From: Melanocharis versteri
Taxonomy: Eukaryota; Chordata; Aves; Passeriformes; Melanocharitidae
NCBI GenBank assembly: GCA_013397845.1
Contig: VZTG01007793.1
Location: 629,615-693,614, forward strand
DNA length: 64,000 bases
Direction of reading: 5' to 3'
A model generated the notes under the pieces. It searched no databases. It had not been told where the DNA came from and saw nothing but the letters and a program-made list of their open reading frames with translations. Positions 12,201 to 24,285 of this stretch are shown piece after piece. A program made the translations under genes and the position numbers. Numbering within the stretch: position 1 is the stretch's first letter; every line of letters starts with the position of its first letter.

Positions 12201-13477
12201 ACACAGAGGACAGGCTTCTGCTGTCCTGAAACAATGCCGCAAGCTAAAGTTGCTCCTCTGAAGTCAGTGGAGCTGCTTTGAGTCTGGCTGCCAAATGGTA
12301 TATGTGTAATCTAGCTCTGTACATTTTAGTTTGATGGTAGGATTTCTACTTCAGAATTTGTTTTCATTCAAAGTGTGAATAAAAAACAGTTGGCACATTG
12401 AAGATTTCTCATGCATATTTAAAAAACCATGCTTGTCATCAAAATATTCAACAGTAATATCAATATTGCAATACTTAGTATACCATAACACTGGAATCCA
12501 AAGAAATTTAAATGAGTCAGCATGAAATGTTTTCCTCTTATCAAAACAACTTCGAGCATTGAAATAATGCATTTCTGCTTTCTGCCTTTGAAAATGTCAT
12601 TGAAATCAACACATTCTCACAAAAGATTTGGATTTCCCTTTCCAACTGAGAAGTGTATGTTGTACTCTCTCCATCAGGTGAGATGGCTGAAAGAGGCAGA
12701 AGGAAAGGATAAATTGGGCTGTCTAGATTTACACAGGAGTAAGAGAGAGCAGGCAAGTGCTACATGGTGTGTGCTAGTGGGTGTTAATTCACATGTACCT
12801 GCTTAGAGGGATTCGTGGGCAGCTCTGAACATTGTGGTGTCCAATTTCTTTCTGTGTGAGTAAAGAAGAATATGAATACTTGAAAAGCCTAAGCCTGCTC
12901 TGGAGTAGAAAAGCCAGCCCTACTACAAAGAAATTCTTGTTCCTCTAATTACCCTTCTTCACCTATAGGTGGAATTTCCACTCCAACAGCTTTAGCAAGG
13001 AGCCTGTCAGCCTGGGAGGAGATTTCTGTTTGTCTTTGTACAGCAAACACTGGCTCTGTTGTGCAGCGCCAGTTTCTGATTCTAATGATTTCCTGAATTC
13101 ATTCTCTTTTGTACCTCAGGGAAGGAAGAAGTGATCCTCTTGAAAATTCAGATAATTGCTTTTATTTGATTTTTATTAAACCTCATTCAAGAATAATATG
13201 ATGGCTTTTTTTTATTATTACATTGTTCATCACTGTGGCATTTTTAAATTTGCTTTTCTAAAAGAAAGAATTTACTAAGTCAAAGATTTAATTCTAGGAT
13301 TTTTGCTGAAAGAAAACTGGGAGCTCTTTTTGAGGTTTGTTTGGATTTCAAAGACTTTTGTAATATTGACATCTATCTACTATTATCTCTACTTCCTCCC
13401 TCTAACAGCCCAAGATCCTTCCCCAGCCCCAGCAAGCAGCCCGTGCTGTGGTTTATTGTGCGTGCATCTGGAGCTGG
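9296..13477. other. AT-rich intergenic or intronic sequence
   Basis: About 4 kb with no supported gene. Frames of 71-94 codons near 9739, 11561 and 12351-12806 show no recognisable protein. A GAAGTCAGTGGAGC-type motif near 12258 resembles the dispersed sauropsid repeat noted at 46.9 kb, but it is too short to annotate. Confidence 0.45.
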
Positions 13478-13680
13478 CTGGGCTGGCATGGCCCCGGCGG
13501 TGCCGGGCTGCTGCTGAGGGGAGGCAGTGCAACGGACGCTCTTTCTCCCCTGCTGTGGTTAGCACAGCGCCTGGGAGACGCTGATAGCGGTTCTGGGGAA
13601 ACTGCAGGCTCCAGCTCCATCGGGAGATAAGCACGGGGTCAGGCACAGAGCTGCCGTGGGGGTTATCCCGCCACAAAGCA
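13478..13680. promoter_or_regulatory. Small CpG-rich cluster
   Basis: About 13 CpGs occur within 200 bases, starting at CCCCGGCGGTGCCGGG, against a nearly CpG-free background. It is shorter than a standard CpG island. It could be an unannotated promoter, a conserved exon or a recent GC-rich insertion. Overlapping open frames on both strands (93, 60 and 109 codons) are expected from high GC, and none is recognisable. Confidence 0.3.
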
Positions 13681-13779
13681 GGAGGAAAGCCTCCCCCTTC
13701 CAGCTTTGGCTTAGTCATGGGCTCTGGGGTGACTGCTCAATCTTCCTGATGGAGAGCAGGAACGTGTGGCAAAGTCCTA

Positions 13780-13871
13780 TTCCTTCCTTCCTTCCTTCCT
13801 TCCTTCCTGCCTTCCTTCCTTCCTGCCTTCCTTCCTTCCTTCCCATCCATCCATCCATCCATCCATCCATC
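13780..13871. repeat. (TTCC)n followed by (CATC)n compound microsatellite
   Basis: About 64 bases of TTCC repeat with two CTGC interruptions, followed directly by seven CATC units. It is a clean compound tetranucleotide microsatellite and probably length-polymorphic. The tract encodes low-complexity peptides in both directions that should not be taken as genes. Confidence 0.95.
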
Positions 13872-13897
13872 GCTATAAATCTCTTCTGTAGCTGATG

Positions 13898-13950
13898 TTA
13901 CAGGTATTATTCTCATTGTACCCACGGAGTGACTGATGAAGAGAAGCAAA
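13898..13950 (-). mobile_element. Possible MIR-like fragment beside the microsatellite
   Basis: ACAGGTATTATTCTCATTGT, followed by a GAGTGACTGATGAAGAGAAG segment, resembles the reverse-oriented MIR core (GGTACTATTATTATCCCCAT, then GATGAGGAAACTGAG). Similarity is partial and the fragment is short. Confidence 0.25.
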
Positions 13951-14409
13951 ATGTTCTGCACTTAGTAGAAACAAAAGTAGACAAAATTCAGGACCGACCA
14001 CTTCATGTTGCTTATATACAGTAAAGAATATGAGTTTGGGAAATTTAATCTATTTACCTCTTTGCTGCCAGTGTGGCATCATCCATGGTCCTTTAATAAG
14101 TCACACACAGAGCTACTTGATGCGTGGTTTTATGAGAGCTATTATTTTAAGAGTTGGTCATTTATAGATAAGTGTTTAGGAACATGAGATTTTCATATAC
14201 TTTTAAAGCAAGTTTTCCCCTTTTTCCATTTTATCACAGGAAATAACATCTCAAAACACTGTGAAGACTTTTTTAAATGGCTCTTTTTACTCCCACAAAG
14301 TTTTTAACAAGAATCCAGTCATCTTAGTTAATCCCTTTAAACCATGTCAATATTTACTTTTAAGTGGAGTTTCAAATACTCGATGAGCTGCACTCAGTTT
14401 AATCAGGAC

Positions 14410-14430
14410 AATTCCCATTGACTGGGAATT
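14410..14430. repeat. Perfect 8-bp inverted repeat with 5-nt loop
   Basis: AATTCCCA, the loop TTGAC, then TGGGAATT. The core CCCATTGACT is also a common piece of dispersed sauropsid repeats, so this is more likely a repeat relic than a functional hairpin. Confidence 0.5.
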
Positions 14431-15939
14431 ACAGCTGAATACTGCTGGGGTTTACCTTGAGTCCTCATAGTTACAACTGGTGACAGCAGTAAGGATGATG
14501 GGATGTCTATCGTTAGCATATGCATCTGTCCATGAATAAGTGGGTCCCCTAGGACTGCTTTTAGTCAGCTGCTGGGCTCCTGTCACATCTGTGATGTTCT
14601 GTACCCCCCGCCAAGGCTTCCAGAAGGGCCCATGGTCATTAAAATAATCAGCATGGGACTTACAAAACAGCATATTCACCCTTGTCTGTTCATCCATGTC
14701 TTTTTGGAAGAAATGTGGCAATTTGGCAACAGCTTGACCCCTGCTCTGAAGGGTGACAGAGAGGACCAGTCACAACCCCCACCATCCTATGGAGGGTTAT
14801 GTGCCCTGAATGAGCAGCTGATCCCCATCCACAGGGCACAGTTTTGTTACCAAAAGCCTGTAAATACAGATAGGACTTCAACAGCTTTTAGAGGATAATG
14901 GGCAGCTACTATTGCTTGAGCATAGGTGTCTTTGACAGAGCTAAAGACTCTTATTAAGCACTGCAGCCACTTCCCATGGTTATCTGCAACCTATAATTTG
15001 TGAGAGAAACATATTTTTAATGCTACTGCCACATAGACTTTTGTTTTCTAATTTTGATGGAGTAATGGCAACAGACTTCGCACTGCAGGACAAAAGACAG
15101 GCAGATGGAGCACCATTTCATTATACAGTTACCCTGTTTCACCTTCCCTTTCTTGAGGCAAGGGACAGGTTATTTCATACTACATGGGACAGCTTGCCTT
15201 TGCTCTTCTCTCGTAGCAGATGTATTTGGATCAGAGGAGAAGTTACTTGGTCCAAGATGTGGCTGACATTACATTCCTTAAGTTACCTGGTCAATGTGTC
15301 CTACTCACATCCTCAGTATTAATAAGAATTTTTTGTTCTATTTAAAGCTGGATTTTCCTTTGCTTTTTCTGTAACATGGAACAGAAAAGAGTTGCTGTCT
15401 GTAATGACTGGGATGTTTAATTCAGTAAGTCCTCTGATACTGCAGTGATACAGGGTATTCATGGTACTCTGATGCCCTTCTTGTCTGTCTGTGATAAATC
15501 ATAAATCCCTGGCCTTTTTTTTTTTTTTAATGATAGCTCTTATTTATCTTGGGGAGCATAAGGAAGTGTTTCCACGGTGGAGGATGTGAAGCCATCATGC
15601 TGGGGAGCCTTCTGTCATTGGACAGCTCCCACACCATTGCAGGAAGCACTTTGGATGACTTGGGTGTCCCCTTCCAGTCCCACATCCCCAGGTAGGGGAG
15701 ATGTTTCCTATCTGGTAACATGGTAATAGAGAAAGGCCTCGCCTCACTCATGATTTTCAGTGGGGGGCACCACAGGGATATAGAGAAGGCAATTGAAATA
15801 ATTAAAATCTTGCCGGGCTCCTCAGGATAATGCCTGGCCTAGGACACCATGTTCCTTGTCATTTTCCTGACTACGTCTTTCTTGGTCGCACACTGTTTGC
15901 ACTTAAATGTTAGTGAAGCGAACTGAAAATTATAAAGCC
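14431..15939. other. Spacer with chance open frames
   Basis: Contains an 89-codon minus frame (14452-14721) and a 100-codon plus frame (15020-15322) with no recognisable content, and a T run near 15516-15528. No supported gene. Confidence 0.45.
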
Positions 15940-15966
15940 ATGGCAAAGATCAGAAGGCAGAAAAAG
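15940..15966 (+). CDS. Candidate short first coding exon (MAKIRRQKK)
   Basis: An ATG in a near-perfect Kozak context (GCCATGG) opens nine codons, MAKIRRQKK, that end exactly at a strong donor (AAAAAG|GTGAGTAA). The basic start would suit a nuclear or nucleolar protein, but nine codons cannot identify a family. No promoter or CpG island lies upstream, which argues against a true first exon. It ends in phase 0, and the next good plus-strand exon (18459) needs phase 1, so I cannot link them. It may be chance. Confidence 0.12.
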
Positions 15967-18458
15967 GTGAGTAAATATAAACAGTGCAGTGAAAGAATGT
16001 GACTGGAGAGCAGCAAGTGCTAAATGGTGTGTTTCACAAGAATTTGAGCGTGAGCTTCCCTAGGAACCACACACATCTCTGCAACACAGCTCTTAAGTCT
16101 CCAGCTAGTCACCCTTTTCCTTGAGATTAATACTCATTTTAGGACACCTTATCTTCTGGCTACTGCTGCCTCTAAGGTATTTATTTTCTGAGAGACTGAC
16201 TTTCACATCATGTAATAAATTGCTGGGATATATTGTGCATGCAGAGAACTGATGGGTACATTTCAACTAAAAAACCAGACCGGATCAATCTCTCTGCATA
16301 GACATATTTCTTTTTGTGAGTAGGAAAAGAAGCTATAGATGATTTTTCTGGGTTTTTTCCCCACAAAGAGAAAAAAAAAACAAAAAAGTGGTAACACCCT
16401 CTCTTTGCTTTTCATTTCCTTTCTGGTAAAAGTTTGCTAAAATTAAACATTTTTCAGAAATGTTTTAAGCTTAAATAACTTTAAAGTAGATCTGGATCTG
16501 AAATTTAACTAAATCAGAAATACAAAAGCTTTTCTCATTGCTTTTTCCTGATGTTAAAGTTATCCAGTATTTTGGGTTGTTGAGTCACCCCACAGAGTGA
16601 CTCTGGAACCCCCAGCTGCTGTCATAGCTGTGGCAGTTCATGCCTTATTGAGATTTCTTCTATGTTCTAAATGCTTTGCAGTATAAATGGGCCAAGGCAC
16701 TGCTTCTTTGCTTGGTCTCTCTGGAATCACTCAAAAATAAACCAGCACATATCAGATGAACCCTACATGTTTTGTCTCTCAGATTCTTTGCCATCCGGAA
16801 CAGTTTCCTTAGGGCTCAAGAGTTTTTTTCCTGAAGACCATCCCCCTCCAACCCCCAGGCCACTGAAGCATGCTTGTCTCTTCCTCTCTCCTCCCCAAAA
16901 ACTTCCTTTTGAACACTATGAGTCAGTTATACATTTCCTTATTATTGTCTGGTCTCATGGTTGGTCAGAGGGCTGTCCTATGTTAAAGTCTGTTGGCCTT
17001 TAACAGAGCTTGAATAGATGACACTCCATTCCAGTGTACAGTGGATCCCCAGCCATGCTGACATTCAGGAGTGCAGAGCAGCTCTGCAGCAAATCTCTCC
17101 ATCATTCCCATTTATCCTGTGCTGGTTTGATTTGCTGTTTTGGTGCATATGAATTGTATTCCTTGTGAAGGAAACTAAACCAGAAGTTGTACTTGAGGTA
17201 CATGCCAATGGTGTTTCAATCCCTTTAGGGAGAAAAGAGATCCATGACCTACACTTAAACCACATGGATTTGGGATGTCCAGTCCAGTAAATCAAACTAA
17301 ATGCAGTCTGAAGTAAAATGCCAAATCACATGCACTCTAAACGTGCCTGTGAGCCCTCACAGCCAGCCGCACTGTCCTACTGCTCTGCTCTTTCTGTGCC
17401 TAATGGCTCACTAATGTAGGCAAAGTCAGAGGCGCATAAAAGGTACAGCAGTTTTATATCATCGGCTTCCTAAAATCAATGAGTTCATAAGTTTCTGAGA
17501 TCATTTAAGCTCCTGACTTATGTCTTCAGGCAGCTAGCAATATACAAATCGTATAGTCTACAGTACCTGCAGAGCTGAATTTGTTAGATGGTGTTACAAT
17601 AATTAATGGATTGGTATGTGATAAAAAGATGGGGTGAGCAGAGAGACCATCTATCAGTATTTCACCTATTGGGAGCTATGATTAAGTCCTTGAAGCTTTG
17701 AGATGTGGTCTGGCTGCAGAGCAGTTCAGGATAACAAGTGAAGACTGTTATCAGGTCCAATTACTCTCTAAAGGAAATTAAGAGAGGCAGAATATAATTA
17801 CTTGAACTGGAATGTAGCCAGAGTGTTGAGATGATCATTTGCTCTATGACCATTAATGACTGTGGTAAAAAAATGTGGATCCAATGCCATGAGGTAAATA
17901 TTCACTCTCACCAAGGAGTCTGCTCGTTAAGAATAATATGGATGCAGTCATAAAAGAATGTTAATTGAATCCTGTGTATGGGTGAGCATTCATCTTCTGA
18001 AACCAAGTTTCAGCACTAACATCACTCAAAATACATAGAAATGCTGTTTAACATCTGTTGGGGATAGGGAATCGAAAGGGCTCTCTATAATTTTTTTTGT
18101 TTCTGATGATAAGGGATAAGATGAAATTTCCAGAGTTAGTGCAGACTGGACTCTTTTGGAAACTACAGAAGCAAACATACAGGGATGCAAGCAAAACTGC
18201 TAAACAGAATGTATTTAAGGAATGGCTTATCAGAAATACTAGATATAAAAATAAGATTTTGAGATTTCATGGAAGCCAGGGTGTTTAGCAAATGATGTAC
18301 TACTGTGCCTTTTGTCCTTCTTCTGTCCTGAAAGTAATAACAAGATTTTGTATGTCACTAGTCTTTCATGCATTTAGATTACCCTTCAATTGAGTTTCAT
18401 AGTACTCCAAAACAGAAGGATAAACACTATATGATAATTGCTTTACCTTTTACTGCAG
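15967..18458. other. AT-rich intervening sequence
   Basis: No well-supported exon. The 110-codon plus frame at 16671-17003 and the lysine-rich 63-codon frame at 18097-18288 lack good splice boundaries and are not recognisable. Confidence 0.45.
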
Positions 18459-18538
18459 TGCAGCAGATACATAACCACATTATCAGCAGAGGTGTGAAAA
18501 AAAATCAGTGCCTGACAACGCTTCAGGAATCTGAGACG
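18459..18538 (+). CDS. Candidate internal exon of an unknown plus-strand gene
   Basis: The acceptor is strong (GCTTTACCTTTTACTGCAG) and the donor is good (GAGACG|GTAAGAAC). The 80-nt segment is open in the frame that begins QQIHNHIISRG and ends TTLQESET, in phase 0 at the donor. It joins directly in frame to the next candidate exon at 18842. The start needs one base from an upstream exon that I cannot identify. The tandem TGCAGTGCAG at the acceptor could give alternative use. The product is unknown. The surrounding 105-codon continuous frame through the splice sites may be incidental. Confidence 0.28.
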
Positions 18539-18841
18539 GTAAGAACCCAGTTTATAATTTTAACATTTGAGAATAAAAACTTTAATCATATGACTATTTC
18601 TGTGCAATACTTAGGTCATCAGCTACCAAGATGGTTATACATATCTTTTATACCCAACCTAGCAGTTCATATCAACACCCGTTAGGATGCTGAGCACTCC
18701 AGCAGTTGCCAGACTTTGAAAACTTTTAAAACTCTTTGCTGGTGAGAGGTGGTTTGCTTAATTAGTGCCCACAGTGGCCAGGGCTTCACAGCTCACCTGA
18801 AGAATCTGGACTATGTAACTGTGCTGTGTCTCTCTTCACAG

Positions 18842-19880
18842 GATAACGCACAGGATCAGTCAGAAAGGTCTCTCTGCTGAAACAGGAGAGCTGCATCCAC
18901 AGATGCTCCTACAAGACGGAGCTTAGAAGAGGCATCTCTGAGTCTTTATCAGCTATTGAGGAAGATCCTGAAATTATGTCATTCAGGTACAAAACTCAAT
19001 CCTAATCTCCACTAACATAGTTTATTGCAAGTTTCTTTCCTTTAGTAGACCTGAATTTACTCAAGAGGCTCCTCTGCTTGCCAATGTTTTACAAGGAAGT
19101 CCTGACAGACTGAGAAAAATGTTAAATACAGTTTGTGAAGCTTGTTGGTAAAGAACTGGCCTCTTAAAAATGCATGAGACTTGATCCATAACTTGCTAAA
19201 TTCCATGGAATAGTCTCCTTCACATAGCAGGTGAGGATTTTTTGGAAACTGATGAGCTTGCAGAAAGGCTCATCCAAACCCAGAGAAAATGGTAAAGACT
19301 TTCGTCAATGAGGACAGGGAAGAGAGAGAGAGAGAAATAGTCCCTCCTCTTGCTGCTTTCCTGAAAGTCCCTTTTGTGCTTCTGGAAGAGCCAAAGGTAA
19401 GAAACCTGTTTGATTTAAATCAAGAGAATCTTGTTAAAAATATTCAAGCCTCTGAGAGAGCTGCTTACATTAGCATGATTATTTAGTCTGGAAAAAGGAC
19501 TTCATTGCAGTCATCTCTGGGAGGCCCAGAGTGCCAGCTGCAACTCCTGAAAAAGGAAATTCCAGCCAGCACAGAGTGCTCCTGTTCCCATTGCCCAGAG
19601 TTACCTGCGTATGGCCAAGGCTTCTGGAGGCTTTGAGCCACTCTCACTGCATTTCTACAGAGTCAGAAGACTCCTGTCATAAACACACACCCTTCTTGAA
19701 AGAAAGGACCAGACCTGCCTTCTGAGGCACCACTGACAACTTTAATAACTTATCTGGCAGAGGACAACCAGAAGAAACCGGATCTGGAACTGGCAAAGAG
19801 ACCTCAAGGTCAGCCCTATTTCAGCACATTGCATTTCATAATGGAATATGAACAATAAATCCCATCATGTATTTAATAAT
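18842..19880 (+). CDS. Candidate terminal exon: 12 codons, stop, 3'UTR
   Basis: The acceptor is strong (GTGTCTCTCTTCACAG|GAT). Read in phase 0 from the exon at 18459, it adds DNAQDQSERSLC and stops at TGA 18878-18880, giving a polar, acidic C-terminus that follows smoothly from LQESET. The rest would be a 3'UTR of about 1 kb ending at the AATAAA hexamer (19854-19859). Alternatively the segment splices on at CATTCAG|GTACAA (18986/18987), which would make it a noncoding internal exon, since all three frames contain stops. The protein is not recognised. A lncRNA is an equally good reading. Confidence 0.25.
19854..19859 (+). terminator. Poly(A) signal AATAAA
   Basis: A canonical hexamer in AACAATAAATCCC, about 975 nt after the candidate TGA. 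It supports the terminal-exon reading of the preceding segment but is not specific alone. Confidence 0.25.
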
Positions 19881-20148
19881 TCAATAGTTAGCATGCTGGG
19901 AGAGGAGAAAGTCTGTGGTATAGTGCATCAAGTTTTATGCCATTCTCTTACTTCTGAGCCTGCAAAGGCAGCTAACAGCACTTAACCTAACACTGCTGCT
20001 ATTGCTACACAGGAAAACATTCATTAAACTGCATAACTCTGAGAAGAAAACCCTTAATTCATCAAACCATGTACATCAAAGGGGGATCTTTTACAACATC
20101 ATTACACGAAGGATATGTTTTTTTCCTTTTTAACTGAAACTATGACAG

Positions 20149-20350
20149 GCCAGTCCCTCAGGCACCTTGTAACGGTGGTGGCCATCCCACAGGTTGTGAA
20201 GGATTTTACTGACCACGAGGCCTTTCATACCGCTGCCTGGAATGAAGAGGAACTTTATTCTAGCAGAATTATACAGGATGTAGTGAGCAAACATGGGAGC
20301 TGGAACATGCTGCCTTGTGCAGAAAAGAACCCTCTTGTGTATCCACTGCA
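20149..20350 (+). CDS. Candidate 202-nt open exon, unknown product
   Basis: A pyrimidine-rich acceptor (TTTTTTTCCTTTTTAACTG, then ACTATGACAG) opens a 202-nt segment that ends at CACTGCA|GTAAGTTAAC, a strong donor. One frame is open throughout: it begins QSLRHLVTVVAIPQ, includes KDFTDHEAFHTAAWNEEEL and ends NPLVYPL. Three CpGs inside (AACGG, CACGAG, ACCGC) hint at constraint. Entry and exit phases are both 2. The opposite strand is also open for 92 codons, which weakens the case. It does not connect in frame to the exons at 18.4 or 24.3 kb. I do not recognise the protein. Confidence 0.25.
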
Positions 20351-23300
20351 GTAAGTTAACTGCTCCATGGACCATCTCTGACGTTTTGTGGTGTCGGATG
20401 CTGTGCATGGGCAGCTCACATGCAGGCCTGTTCTCTAGTATTTATTAGAATAGGAGTTTATGAGAAGCAGATGAGGATGTAAAGACTTGGGCAGGTGGAT
20501 TGGCTAGAGGGAGGAGTTTTAAATTTCATTGTAGTTCCCAAATTTCCTGCTCAGAGCAGCTGAGATGATTGAGCAGAGAGAAGGAGGCATCTGACTTTTT
20601 TAACAGGTATAAGCTTATAGAAAATTTCTTCTTCCACATACTTCTCCTCTGAGCTTCCAAAGGTGGTCTGTTTTCCTTCTACTCTATTGCAGCCAAGTAC
20701 CCATACTGAGGCCTTGGAGCTAAGCCACAGTCCAGTCTCTATTTCTAGCCTCCTAGTGTAGATCCATAAATAAAGTAAACCCCCCTATGGCAGAGTAATC
20801 TTCAAGAATGCCTCAGCATGAATAAACTTTTACAGCAAAACTACAACCCTTTTCCTGCAACTCAAATGAAGCTCATCTGATTTATATCTTTTGTTATTAT
20901 CATTATGGACCACACTGAGAGTGACCAGATTCCCCATTTCTTGGCAGATAAAACACCCAGTGCACAAGAGATAGCAAGAGGCAGCTCAGTGGCAGTGGCA
21001 GTGCACTGGGCAAAGCCCCCACAGCACAGGCAAACTCTTCAGCTGCCTGGGCAAGGCACAGTCACAGCTGCTGGGGCTTTCTCTGCTGCCTGCCGAAGTC
21101 TGTGGCAGAAGGAAAAACCAAATAGGAAGTAACATTTAAGTTTGGTTTTAAAATTAAGATGCAAATCTGCTACACAAATATCCTACAGCAGGCAAGTCCA
21201 AAGGGAGCATGTTTCATTTTGGATCAGCTTAGATTTCTTAAACTAACTTCACTGACATTTGTCTTGTGCCAGTTAATTTACTTATGTCTGCTTTACACGC
21301 TCACACTAAGCATAGATAAAGTTCTCCACACAAAGGTTTACGCTCGCATGACAAATCTTAGGCTGTAACAGAAATGTTTTTGTACCACACTGGCCCTGTG
21401 CATCAGAACAGCCACCACTGTGCACGGTTATTTGTTCTTGGCGGGACATTTGCTGTGTCACAGGCAGGCTGTGAGGAAAACGGGAATAAGCCTTTTGCCA
21501 AGGAAGATGCAGAGCAGACTTGAACAGCTGAAGGGAGGAATGGAGGCAGTTAACACCTTGTGGGTAATTTTTAGCTGATCCTGGCCTTCTTTTACCAGAA
21601 GATATTAATTGAAAATACTTAATTAATATGGGTATTAAATATATAGAGGGATTTCAATGCCCTGTGAAACTCTTAGTGATTATAGGAGTAGAAAAATAAA
21701 GTTACTGAAGAAAGTTAATCCAAAAATTTGTAGGGATTTTTTCCCCCCAGATTGTCCTGCTCTAAGCAGTTCTAATTCTCTCTTTCTTTATAAAGGAGAA
21801 AGAATGAGTTTTGTAGAGTATTTTGAGAAAGGTATAAATTCTTAGTCTTCACTTTGCAATCCTCCCACACCCCAAACAATGCCTTTACTTGGAGAGTTAC
21901 ATAGTTCACTTATTAAAAAAAGAAGTTACAGAGTCCCCATTTCCGATACACCCTTTCATCCAGTGTATCACAGCTCCTATCACTCCTTATGGCTGCTTCT
22001 ACCTTTCACAACAGATAGAGAGATAAAAATAAACATGTGCTTCTAGTTCTGCTTTCTAAACCATTAGAAGAACATATAAGCAGAACAATAACATCAATAG
22101 CTCAGCGTTTTTTTCCTTTGCACTGTCGTGATCCACAGTCTTTTGGGGAGCAGCAGTCACCAGCTCCCCACGCCAGTGACTGAGCGGGGTCTGTAAGGAC
22201 AAGGGTCAGTCTCCCACCTTTGAGGATGGAGGAATGGAAATGTAGAAAAAGCTCCTGCTTGTTTAAGGGCAGGAAGGAAGGCAATTTTTTCTGTTCTAAA
22301 GCGAACTGCAATTTCAAGCTCTCTCTGAATACCTTTCAAGTACATCTGCTGTAAAGCCTTTGGACCCACTGTTATTTACAAAGTAGGAAAGTGCAACCAA
22401 TGCAGATTCTAAGAGCTCTTTTTGAAGAAGAAAGCAAGAAGTATGCACTCTTCTAGCATCCTACCAGGGCTAAAATTATGGTGGTTGCACTTGTAGGCAG
22501 GCAAATAGTCATTTAGTGTGGTACTTAGCCTGTACAGTCACGGTGCTTGCAATGATTAATGGATAGGTTAATTTTCTCTATTTCATTTTAAATAAATAGC
22601 CCTTCTGGTTAGTTCTCTGCATATTATGCTATGTGTATGCTATGTGCAAAGCCATCCTGGTATATACTGTCCCCAGGCACTACACCACATTCATTTCCCA
22701 AGCTTACTCCAATCTTGACCAAATGGAGCAAAGGAAATATGCCTAATTTTTTCCTTTCCTAGTTATTATCCCAGGCGTTTTCATTGCCATTACTTTGCCT
22801 TTCAGCTGTTGAGTGAATCAAGTTGCTAGCACTGTTCAGAGTGATTTCTTCTTCTCCCAGTCTTCTACCTGCACTTACAAGGTTAAGTTTCTTGAAAATA
22901 TTCGCTATCAGAAAATTTAATTTTTAATATTTAAATATATTTGGGCCAAATTCAGAACAGAAACAAATAGGTATGGATCTGACTTACTGGCTCCAATGTA
23001 ACCTCAAATAACACATGAATGAGCTGCATGTATATGAACTATGAAACCAGGGAATTATTCTGCTGTGTTCTCTATGTCCACTCAAGTCCACTCTACCCAT
23101 GATTTATCTTAAATTACTTTCAGTAGGGTCACCTTCTTTTAGCATGTCACTATACATACATGACCATTTGTGCATGCAGAAGTTGATCATGTCATAAACA
23201 GCTGTGGTGCTGGTATGAACCTATTAAATTCTTTTAAGGTGCATCTTTACGTTGTCTTCACACCAAGGTTAGTACGTATGTGAGATCAAGGCTGCATGAG

Positions 23301-24285
23301 GAAAGTCTCTGAAATAAAAGCAGAAAAACTGGCAAAAACTTCATTTTCACTGGGACCTGGTACTTTCCCAATGCAACAAAGAAATCTGGTCCTCTCTCTC
23401 CCTGTTGCCCATGACATTCTGCCATGCAAGATCCTGTATTTCACCTGTAACATTTTTATGATGGTTTGTTCAACTCTGTTCTGTCATCGCAGAAGGATTA
23501 GCGGATTGCTAACTTCTAACATGTCCCTTCCTCCTTCCCTGCTTTAAATGACAAATCAACTCACTGGGAGTCAGGGCCCAAAATCATTTATTTCTTTAAA
23601 TGCTACCAGGCATCAAGGTCTGTCTCCAGCTACCTTTGTAATTTTGGCCTAACTCTGCACTTGTCACTCATAAGATCTACAGTTGTGGAAACTGTCAGCA
23701 GTACAGCAGTATAAAATTCAAACAGTCTCTGTGTGGTGGTGTCTGATAAGATAAGAAAAGTTATTTTGTGATTTCAAGATAGTTTGTCTCTTCTGACAGC
23801 TTTCATTTCAGTGTTAAGGAGTTCTTGTACAGCATTTGTTTGTACTTTTAGGAAAGAAATATAGTTTGGGAAACAGTTTACTTGATTTTTTTTAATATAA
23901 TAAACTACCAATACTGATTTAAAAATGAAATTAGGATTCCTAAATGAAATATACTTAATTTTCTAATATGTGCATTTTGCTATTGCATTTCATCAGGTTT
24001 CACTCTATTTCACTGAAAAATCAGAGAAGAAAAAAATCACATGATACAGCTTTCACAGAAGTACTGTTATTTTTTAGGTTAGTTGAAATGTTGAGAAAGG
24101 ATAATGAGGAAGAACATTTTGAAAATTTTAGGTTGCCTTCTTAAAGATCTGGTGTCTTTTGAATGGTGCAGAAAAAAAGTAAAATCCACAAAATAAGACC
24201 TTCATTCTGCAGTTTCATTCTGGCTGGGGCTCATGTAAGGACATAATTTCCTGCTTGGGAAAAGGCTCTACTTTCTCTTTAACAG
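20351..24285. other. Intervening sequence without supported features
   Basis: Contains several frames of 60-93 codons with no recognisable content, and a glutamine/alanine-rich 75-codon frame at 20905-21132. I see no repeat I can name. Confidence 0.45.

Noticed and set aside
13737..13961. Frames rich in GRKE or SFLP repeats at the tetranucleotide array
   Set aside because: Direct translations of the TTCC/CATC microsatellite.
14452..14721. 89-codon minus frame with a GTAAGT donor inside
   Set aside because: No acceptor and no recognisable protein; the donor would cut the frame early.
18842..18986. Coding internal exon using the donor CATTCAG|GTACAA
   Set aside because: All three frames hold stops, so it can only be coding as a terminal exon or be noncoding.
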